Positions 17,202 through 22,818 of a stretch of DNA of 36,192 nt are shown here, in pieces. The translations under genes and the position numbers were made by a program. Under the pieces are notes generated by a model that was not told the DNA's origin, did not search any database, and saw nothing but the letters and a program-made list of their open reading frames with translations. Positions within the stretch are counted from its first letter, which is position 1, and each line of letters opens with the position of its first letter. This DNA is from UBA11346 sp038060575 (GTDB taxonomy: Bacteria; Planctomycetota; UBA11346), in NCBI GenBank assembly GCA_964652775.1, contig CAZZAM010000041.1, positions 1 through 36,192 of the forward strand, given 5' to 3'.

Positions 17202-18520
17202 TCTGGCCACCACCACCGTTGATTGGCATCGCACTCGTATCAATCCTCCTGGCTTTAGCCGTTGGTCTGGCCGCGCTGCTGCGGCGTCTTGGGACAATTG
17301 ACGGCGAATTCGCACGCAAGTCAGTGCACATCCAGCTGGGTATCATCATTGCCGCATTCCCGTGGTTATTCGACGAACGTTGGCCGGTCTGGGTCTTGGC
17401 TGGATGTGCGGTCGCCGCACTTGCTGCTTTGCGTTGGGTACCATCACTACGATCGCTGCTCGGTGGCTCGCTGCATGACGTTGAGCGGGCATCATGGGGC
17501 GAATTCTGCTTTCCCATCGCCGCCGCATTATCCTGGAGTGTTGTCCCAGGCGATTGGATGCGTTTCAGTCTACCGATTCTCGTCCTGGCCGTGGCGGATG
17601 CCGTCGCAGCGCTCATAGGCTCCACTTATGGACGCCTCCACTACGGCTCAGCCAACGCGCGTAAATCATGGGAAGGATCCGTCGCTTTCGCCTTTACCGC
17701 CTTTCTCGTCGTACATATCCCCTTGCTGCTCGGCACACCAATTGGACGAGCGGAGTCGCTGCTCATCGCTGTCAACGTCGCGCTGATGCTCATGCTGGTT
17801 GAAGCATTGGCCTGGGAGGGATTCGATAATCTTTTTATCCCTGTCGCTGGCATGCTGCTGATTGATCGACTCCATGGCATGCCGCTGGGTCAACTTGGCG
17901 ACAGTACATTGATGATGACGGGTCTCGCTATAGGCAGTTGGTGGTGGCGCAGACGCACGACGCTTGATGATGCGTCAGTTCTGTGCTGCGCTGTTTTCGG
18001 ATTCGTACTATGGGACCTTGGCGGATGGCCCTGGCTGGTTCCCCCGGCACTAGTTTTCGTCTTGTATACCACGCTGTCCCCACCCCGTGATGGTCGACGC
18101 GAACATCACGTCACCGTCCCACTTACCATCGTCTTACCCAGCTTGGTCTGGTTGCTGGTCGCATCCCGATTCCCCGGCGATGTCCGCTGGATCATCGGCG
18201 CTACGACAACCTACACGGTTCACCTTGCCGCAATTGGGCTATTCGTTGCTGCACATCGTCAACCACTGCGTTCGTGGTTTGTCTTGCTGATGCAGTCATG
18301 GATCGTCGCCATGCTCGCTGTACTACTGCCAACGGCGCTACTGCTGGGAAGCCCACCATGGTCACACCTTGCCCTGGCCGCGGGAGGCACCTTTGTTGGC
18401 ACAGCGCTGATCTGGATCGCCATACCTGATCGTCGCAATCTGCCGATCAGTGAACGTCGCTGGTGGTGGCAAGCCATCGCCGCACTCGCTGGATCCACCG
18501 TCGTGTTACTCGCGCCATGA
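17198..18520 (+). CDS. Phytol/dolichol-kinase-like membrane protein
   Basis: A 440-aa membrane protein starting at a GTG that overlaps the BtaA-like stop by 4 nt. The first half (about 1-230) carries the marks of the phytol kinase/dolichol kinase/CDP-DAG synthase superfamily: FARKSVHIQLG, ILVLAVADAVAALIGSTYGR and RKSWEGSVAFAFTAF. These enzymes use CTP to phosphorylate long-chain alcohols in the membrane. The second half (about 230-440) adds roughly six more hydrophobic segments that I do not recognise, so the protein is about twice the length of a minimal phytol kinase. With a UbiA enzyme in the same operon it may recycle or supply a prenyl phosphate (inference). Confidence 0.8.
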   Translation: MIWPPPPLIGIALVSILLALAVGLAALLRRLGTIDGEFARKSVHIQLGIIIAAFPWLFDERWPVWVLAGCAVAALAALRWVPSLRSLLGGSLHDVERASWGEFCFPIAAALSWSVVPGDWMRFSLPILVLAVADAVAALIGSTYGRLHYGSANARKSWEGSVAFAFTAFLVVHIPLLLGTPIGRAESLLIAVNVALMLMLVEALAWEGFDNLFIPVAGMLLIDRLHGMPLGQLGDSTLMMTGLAIGSWWWRRRTTLDDASVLCCAVFGFVLWDLGGWPWLVPPALVFVLYTTLSPPRDGRREHHVTVPLTIVLPSLVWLLVASRFPGDVRWIIGATTTYTVHLAAIGLFVAAHRQPLRSWFVLLMQSWIVAMLAVLLPTALLLGSPPWSHLALAAGGTFVGTALIWIAIPDRRNLPISERRWWWQAIAALAGSTVVLLAP

Positions 18521-19140
18521 TGGGATCAACGACGCGCCGTATCCTGATTCGCTTCCTCATCGTGGTTGGATGGACCAGTGCGCTGTACACCATCTATCAA
18601 GCGACGAATCGTTTTCATATCCGTCCTCCGGTTGAACTACCACTGACCGCGATCGACCTGGCGATTCCGTTCTGGACCTGGACCGTTGTTCCGTATTTCA
18701 TGCTGATTGGCGGCATGTACTTGCCGGCCTTGGTACACGATGCTCAATTGTTTCGTCGTGCATTGATGGCATTGACGATCGGGGCATTGCTCAACTACGC
18801 GATTTTCCTGCTCTGGCCAACTACTTATCCACGACCACCATTGCCCGATGGCAACGCGTTCTATGACACCTGGTATCGTTGGCTCACGTCGATCGATACA
18901 CCGGCAAACTGTTTCCCCTCCGGTCATATTACTGCTCCTGCTGTTGGTTGTTGGGCGCTGGCCCAGGAACATCCTCGGTGGCGCTGGGTCATCGCTCTCG
19001 TCTTCGTACCGTTCACTTTGACCATTCTAACCACCAAACAGCACTATGTGTGGGACCTCCTCGGCGGGTTCACCACCGCTGTCATTGGCATCCTGGCAAC
19101 CAGGCGCATGACCAGCGAGCCACCCCCGAAGTCAACATAA
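18517..19140 (+). CDS. PAP2-family membrane phosphatase
   Basis: A 207-aa protein with about six hydrophobic segments. The PAP2 motifs are TTYPRPPLP (weak first motif), CFPSGHITAPAV (SGH second motif) and TKQHYVWDLLGG (HxxxD third motif). The form resembles the inositol-phosphorylceramide-synthase-like branch of PAP2. It should hydrolyse or exchange a lipid phosphate or diphosphate at the membrane. The start is ATG at 18517, overlapping the previous stop (ATGA); the frame is open upstream but that stretch is inside the kinase gene. It closes the nine-gene operon, and a palindromic repeat begins within 4 nt of its stop. Confidence 0.88.
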   Translation: MMGSTTRRILIRFLIVVGWTSALYTIYQATNRFHIRPPVELPLTAIDLAIPFWTWTVVPYFMLIGGMYLPALVHDAQLFRRALMALTIGALLNYAIFLLWPTTYPRPPLPDGNAFYDTWYRWLTSIDTPANCFPSGHITAPAVGCWALAQEHPRWRWVIALVFVPFTLTILTTKQHYVWDLLGGFTTAVIGILATRRMTSEPPPKST

Positions 19141-19143
19141 GCC

Positions 19144-19218
19144 CTGGAATCGCCAAGTTGTACTCGGCTCGTATTGCGACCGTCATTGCCACGGCCGAGT
19201 GCAACTCGGCGATCCCAG
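19144..19218. repeat. REP-like hairpin doublet, copy 2
   Basis: Near-identical to 7382-7456 and in the same orientation, 75 nt long. Only a few bases differ: the head reads CTGGAATCGCCAAG, which weakens the left hairpin, and one internal A is G. The right hairpin GCCGAGT-GCA-ACTCGGC and tail TCCCAG are intact. It lies just after the last gene of the nine-gene operon. The remaining 19219-19310 shows nothing recognisable. Confidence 0.8.
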
Positions 19219-19310
19219 GGAAAAACCGTGGTTAGCACCGTGCGTACCGACAAACCGGTGGAACCACTCAATTCACTCTGAACACAGCCGGGTGAGTCCC
19301 GTATGACCTG

Positions 19311-19325
19311 CGGAGGACACCTCCG
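19311..19325 (+). promoter_or_regulatory. Shine-Dalgarno sequestered in a hairpin
   Basis: CGGAGG (19311-19316), loop ACA, CCTCCG (19320-19325) is a perfect 6-bp stem ending directly at the ATG of the next gene. The left arm is a strong Shine-Dalgarno spaced 9 nt from the start, so folding would hide it from the ribosome. The structure is seen in the sequence; the regulatory effect is inference. Confidence 0.5.
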
Positions 19326-19973
19326 ATGATTCGCTGCCTACTGACGCTAACGGTCTGCTCCATACTCCACAGCGGCGATGCTGCAGCGGAGTATGCGCCG
19401 GCCGAAGGTGACCTCATCCTCCAATCGACTCCGCACACCCCGCTGACCGACACCATTGAGTCGTGCACCGCATCGCTGTATTCGCATTGCGGGATTGTCA
19501 CCAAGTCGAATAGGAATCAGTGGCAGGTCATCGAAGCGCACGGGCCAGTTGGGGAAATCGCACTCAGTCAGTGGATCAATCGTGGTCGCGAGAAGCACCA
19601 CGCAGTGTTCCGCCTACTTGAACGTTATCGCAAAGAGATGCCCAAGTTCATCGCCGCCGCACGGACCTACACCGGCAAGCCGTACGACATCCACATGAGT
19701 TTGGATGACGGTGCGCTGTACTGTTCGGAACTGCTCTACAAATCATTTAAGACCACCTACCATGAGGAACTCGGCAAACTGGTCAAACTGGGCGATCTGA
19801 ACTGGAAGCCCAATGAGGGGTTCATTCGCTTCATCGAACAGGGTGGCCTGCCCCTGGAACGCCAGATGATCACACCAAAGGCAATTACCGAATCGGACAA
19901 GGTCACCCTGGTTTTCACGTCGTACCCGAAGCCTGAACCGCCCAAGCCTAGCAAACCGGACAAGAAACCCTGA
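19326..19973 (+). CDS. YiiX-like permuted papain-fold hydrolase, exported
   Basis: A 215-aa protein with a signal peptide (residues 1-22, ending DAAAE). It matches the YiiX/YebB (orthopoxvirus G6R-like) branch of NlpC/P60 proteins: GDLILQS near 28, SHCGIV with the catalytic His at 54, VIEAHGPV with Glu70, ALSQWINRG, YTGKPYDIHM, and LYCSELLYKS with the nucleophile Cys133. The order His then Cys is the circularly permuted form. Members are thought to act on amide or acyl bonds in lipids or peptides; the substrate here is unknown. The tail (about 200-215) is a Pro/Lys-rich run. A strong GGAGG supports the start but lies in a hairpin. Confidence 0.85.
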   Translation: MIRCLLTLTVCSILHSGDAAAEYAPAEGDLILQSTPHTPLTDTIESCTASLYSHCGIVTKSNRNQWQVIEAHGPVGEIALSQWINRGREKHHAVFRLLERYRKEMPKFIAAARTYTGKPYDIHMSLDDGALYCSELLYKSFKTTYHEELGKLVKLGDLNWKPNEGFIRFIEQGGLPLERQMITPKAITESDKVTLVFTSYPKPEPPKPSKPDKKP

Positions 19974-19991
19974 AACAGACGCGCGGGCCAC

Positions 19992-20023
19992 GACGTTCCC
20001 AGGTTGAACCCCCTAGGAACGTC
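19992..20023 (+). promoter_or_regulatory. Inverted repeat covering the Shine-Dalgarno of the next gene
   Basis: GACGTTCC (19992-19999) and GGAACGTC (20016-20023) form a perfect 8-bp stem with a 16-nt loop. The right arm covers the AGGA used by the ATG at 20028. It could terminate the upstream transcript or hide the ribosome site; no T-tract follows. Confidence 0.45.
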
Positions 20024-20027
20024 CTCC

Positions 20028-20357
20028 ATGTCCCGCATCCTCGCCTCCATCCTGACCATCGCCGCGACCATTGGCTCGCTGTCTGCCGCTGAAACGCCAG
20101 CGGTTGAGAAGGCCAAGGTCATCCCATATCCGCTCGACACCTGCATCGTGTCCGGGGACAAGCTCGGGAGCATGGGCGACGCCATCACCGTCGTCCGTGA
20201 AGGCCAAGAGTTCAAGGTTTGCTGCAAAGGCTGCATCAAGGATATCGACAAGGACGTCGCCAAGTACCTGAAGGCGATCAAAGACGGTGTGGCCAAGAAA
20301 GAAGCAGCAGTCAAGGCCGCGCCCAAAGACGGCGTTAAGAGCGAACCGAAACATTAA
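20028..20357 (+). CDS. Small exported Cys-rich YHS-like metal-binding protein
   Basis: A 109-aa protein with a signal peptide (about residues 1-21, cleaving after SLSAA). The mature part reads YPLDTCIVSGDKLG, then GQEFKVCCKGCIKDIDKDVAKYLKAI. This is a compact YHS/TRASH-like layout in which DTC.VSG and CC.GC would bind a soft metal. The tail is Lys/Ala-rich. The ATG at 20028 has AGGA at 9 nt; a TTG at 20004 would extend it but breaks the signal peptide. It precedes a second YHS-like protein and the CusB/CusA efflux pair, so a periplasmic copper or silver handling role is likely (inference). Confidence 0.75.
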   Translation: MSRILASILTIAATIGSLSAAETPAVEKAKVIPYPLDTCIVSGDKLGSMGDAITVVREGQEFKVCCKGCIKDIDKDVAKYLKAIKDGVAKKEAAVKAAPKDGVKSEPKH

Positions 20358-20373
20358 CCACAACCCTCTGAAG

Positions 20374-20402
20374 CCCGAAGTTCGTGAACAACGGACTTCG
20401 GG
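20374..20402 (+). terminator. Strong hairpin after the YHS-like gene
   Basis: CCCGAAGTTCGT (20374-20385) pairs with ACGGACTTCGGG (20391-20402), giving a 12-bp stem with one G-T wobble and a GAACA loop. It lies 17 nt after the stop codon. No clear T-tract follows, so termination is likely but not certain. Confidence 0.55.
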
Positions 20403-20437
20403 ACTTAGGGATCTTCCCATGATCCGAAACAACACAA

Positions 20438-20597
20438 TCCAAGGCAACCGCAGAGGCGCAGATCTACGCAGAGGTCGCAGAGGGCTGAGGTTAAAAGACA
20501 TTGTAGTTTCTGGTGCCACTCACCCAAAGGGTGACGATTCCATAACCACTCTCCCCTGCGATCTCAGCGGCCTCTGCGCCTCTGCGGTTGCCTTGGA
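20438..20597. repeat. CGCAGAG-family inverted repeat pair
   Basis: A perfect 25-bp inverted repeat (20438-20462 and 20573-20597) is separated by 110 nt. The arms contain the short recurring word GCAGAGG, and degenerate copies continue inward (20466-20488 and 20553-20572). No gene lies inside. Related arms occur at 26593-26636 and 26887-26933. Confidence 0.8.
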
Positions 20598-20620
20598 GTT
20601 TTCCCAACGCCGGATTTAGG

Positions 20621-20974
20621 ATGTTACGCCAACTCTCCATCTTCCTCGTTACTTTCGCTGTCGGTGTAGTCCTGGCCGTCGTCATCCGCACGGCCATGCA
20701 TCGCTCGACGGTGACCACTGCCGCGCCAGTCAGCGCGCCAACAGCACTGACATCGGCATCCACTCCAACACCTGCACCAGTCAGCAAACCCACTGGCACC
20801 TCGGTGAACACGATCTGCGCCATCTGTGGCATGCCAGTGAAGCCGTCGCTCGGCACGGCCGAGTATCACGGCAAGCTGATTGGATTCGGCTGCTCAGCGT
20901 GCCCGGCAAAGTTTGCCGCCAATCCCGATGCCTACGGACCAGCAGCGCTTGAGAACAAAGTCGTCTCGGAGTAA
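20621..20974 (+). CDS. Membrane-anchored YHS-like metal-binding protein
   Basis: A 117-aa protein. Residues 5-27 are one hydrophobic anchor (LSIFLVTFAVGVVLAVVI), followed by a Thr/Pro/Ala-rich linker (about 35-65). The C-terminal domain reads ICAICGMPVKP, then EYHGKLIGFGCSACPAKFAANPDAY. The CxxCGM and GCxxC pairs are a YHS-type metal site, as often found fused to or beside copper efflux systems. It probably passes Cu(I) or Ag(I) to the efflux pump in the periplasm (inference). The ATG at 20621 is chosen because the anchor follows directly. It ends 2 nt before cusB, so the two are one unit. Confidence 0.78.
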   Translation: MLRQLSIFLVTFAVGVVLAVVIRTAMHRSTVTTAAPVSAPTALTSASTPTPAPVSKPTGTSVNTICAICGMPVKPSLGTAEYHGKLIGFGCSACPAKFAANPDAYGPAALENKVVSE

Positions 20975-20976
20975 CC

Positions 20977-22269
20977 ATGGCCGATCCAACCTGGAAACGC
21001 TGGCTGAGTGGAGTTCTCGGATTCAGTGTCGGCATCTTGGCTATCGCTATCATACCTGAATCTAATTTTTTTATCCGCCCTGAGGTAGCGACCGACCAAT
21101 CACCTAGCGCCGAACGCTGGGTGTGTCCGATGATGGATTTCATCGGCACGCATCCTGGCACGTGTCCGGTCTGCGGCATGACCCTCCAGCGCGCCACGGC
21201 CGGTGAAATTTCGCGCGAACAAGCAAAGCGCATGGGCGTGCAACTGAGCACGATCACGGCTGGCCCAGCCCTCGTCACGGTCCATGCGTACGGCGCTGTG
21301 CGCTATGATGATCGTACCGAGCAGATCGTTATCGCCCGCGTCGCTGGTCGTATTGTCGGGCGTCATGCGGGCGCTCTCCACCTTGGTACGTCCGTGGCGA
21401 TTGGCGATCCATTGTATGATCTCTTTAGTTCCGAGGTTCTCGGCGCGCAAACCGAACTCGCCACCGCACTCCGCATCAAAGACCATCTCCTCAAGTCCTC
21501 GGTGATTGCCCGCTTTGCACGCTGGAATTTGACCCACGTCGCCGATGCCATCATCGCCGGTGGCCAACCGCTCGAAACGATCGTTATCCGAAGTCCATTT
21601 GCTGGCCGGACCATTGGAGACGAGGAATCGAACAAAGAAGGGATGGTAAAAATCGGCCAGGACATCGATCCCGGGCAGCCGTTAGTGCGCCTTGTCAGCC
21701 CTGATTCCTTCATGTTGGTCGTGCATGTCCCTGAACCGCGTGCCAGACTCATCCGCACCGGACAGCGAGTTGCGCTCGCGAGCGATGACGTCGGCGAGCT
21801 GCCAGACGTTGAGGCCAGCGTGAGTTGGATTGCGCCTGAACTGAACCCCGAGATCCGCGCCCGCGAAATCCATCTCCACCTCCGCGATCCGCACGGACGT
21901 TTGCTGCCCGGCAGTTTGGTGAACGCACGCGTCAAGACCGCACTCGCCGCCGATCTTACACCCGCCGATCCCGATGATCAGAAAACCTGGGGCAGTTTCC
22001 CACTGATCCCCGCCAGCGCCGTCTTGTCTACCGGTGTCCGCAACGTGGCCTGGAAACTCGACGGCGTCAATGCGGATGGCCATCAGCGCTTCTCCATCGC
22101 CCCCCTGGCACTGGGACAGCGCATCGAAGACGCCAACGGCAATGATTTCTTTGTTGTTCGTGCTGGGTTGCAGGCCGGGGATCAGGTCGCTAGTCAGGGC
22201 GCGTTTCTTATCGACTCGCAGGCGCAGTTGGCGGGGAGTAAGTCGCTGCTGTTTCCAGTTGGAAATTAA
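20977..22269 (+). CDS. cusB: CusB-type efflux RND periplasmic adaptor with heavy-metal-binding domain
   Basis: A 430-aa membrane-fusion protein. There is one N-terminal hydrophobic anchor (about 9-27). A heavy-metal-binding domain follows (about 48-70): WVCPMMDFIGTHPGTCPVCGMTL. The His usual after CPM is a Met here, which keeps a soft-metal ligand set. Next come the barrel-sandwich and alpha-hairpin segments (VAGRIVGRHAGALHLGTSVAIGDPLYDLFS and onward), and a beta-barrel containing PDVEASVSWIAPELNP. It bridges the inner-membrane pump to an outer-membrane channel, which is not in this window. The partner pump cusA follows, but 549 nt of inserted repeat element separates them. Confidence 0.9.
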   Translation: MADPTWKRWLSGVLGFSVGILAIAIIPESNFFIRPEVATDQSPSAERWVCPMMDFIGTHPGTCPVCGMTLQRATAGEISREQAKRMGVQLSTITAGPALVTVHAYGAVRYDDRTEQIVIARVAGRIVGRHAGALHLGTSVAIGDPLYDLFSSEVLGAQTELATALRIKDHLLKSSVIARFARWNLTHVADAIIAGGQPLETIVIRSPFAGRTIGDEESNKEGMVKIGQDIDPGQPLVRLVSPDSFMLVVHVPEPRARLIRTGQRVALASDDVGELPDVEASVSWIAPELNPEIRAREIHLHLRDPHGRLLPGSLVNARVKTALAADLTPADPDDQKTWGSFPLIPASAVLSTGVRNVAWKLDGVNADGHQRFSIAPLALGQRIEDANGNDFFVVRAGLQAGDQVASQGAFLIDSQAQLAGSKSLLFPVGN

Positions 22270-22272
22270 CAA

Positions 22273-22815
22273 AATGCCAAATGCTGGAATGCGGGAATGC
22301 TGGAATGCCGCAGAAAGATCGGCCAATTCTGGGAAATCAATCTGCGACAGAACGTCGGGAAGCAGCTGTTCTCTCGGCTGCAATAAGAATGGCGAGCAGT
22401 TGGTCGATCTCATCACGCAACGAGGCGAGACGAGCAGCCGGCAACATGTCCGAATCAGCAATAAGCTGAAGCCAATAGGCAGTCTCCTCGGCTTCCTGCT
22501 GGGCAACAGCAAGTTTGCTTTTGAACTCCGCTATCGAACGGGCACGGCGAGCCTCTCGGCAATGAGCGCCAATCGAACCAGCACTTCGCACCAACTGGCG
22601 GCCAATCTCAATAGATGCCGTCCGCCGAGGCAAAACGTTGACCATGCGAATCACCCGGACTGCGAATGCCGTCGTCCGTTTCAGAATATCTCGGTCATGT
22701 TGACGCATTCTCCAATCATGTGCCGTCGAACCAATTCGCAATATTTCCAAAACCAGCAAGTGCCGCGCTGTGGCATTCCCCATTCCAGCATTCCAGCATT
22801 CCAGCATTTGGCATT
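22273..22815. mobile_element. Octamer-repeat element with 18-bp TIRs carrying a four-helix-bundle gene
   Basis: The ends are perfect 18-bp inverted repeats, AATGCCAAATGCTGGAAT (22273-22290) and its complement (22798-22815). Inside each end are further copies of the octamer ATTCCAGC or its complement (to about 22308 on the left, from about 22771 on the right). One oppositely oriented gene (22337-22708) fills the middle. The unit starts 3 nt after cusB and ends 3 nt before cusA, genes that are normally adjacent, so it looks inserted. The same 18-bp ends recur at 29839-29999. No transposase is encoded. No target-site duplication is obvious by eye. Confidence 0.6.
22337..22708 (-). CDS. Four-helix-bundle protein (S23 / 23S rRNA intervening-sequence protein-like)
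   Basis: The 123-aa product reads as the four-helix-bundle family related to proteins encoded in 23S rRNA intervening sequences. It runs DILKRTTAFAVRVIRMVNVLP, then GRQLVRSAGSIGAHCREARRA, then EFKSKLAVAQQEAEETAYWLQLI, then a last helix ending LLAILIAAERTA. Key features are the QLxRSAGSIGANxxEA-like motif and the EAxETxYWL motif. I chose ATG at 22708 (MRQHDRDILKRT). The frame extends upstream through the octamer repeats to 22807, where it reads MLECWNAG. Function in the family is poorly known. It is antisense to the efflux operon and enclosed by matching inverted repeats. Confidence 0.78.
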   Translation of the reverse strand: MRQHDRDILKRTTAFAVRVIRMVNVLPRRTASIEIGRQLVRSAGSIGAHCREARRARSIAEFKSKLAVAQQEAEETAYWLQLIADSDMLPAARLASLRDEIDQLLAILIAAERTAASRRSVAD

Positions 22816-22818
22816 CCT

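Noticed and set aside
22273..22815. Possible CRISPR array from the regular octamer repeats
   Set aside because: The units are 8 nt and directly tandem, without spacers; no cas genes are present.
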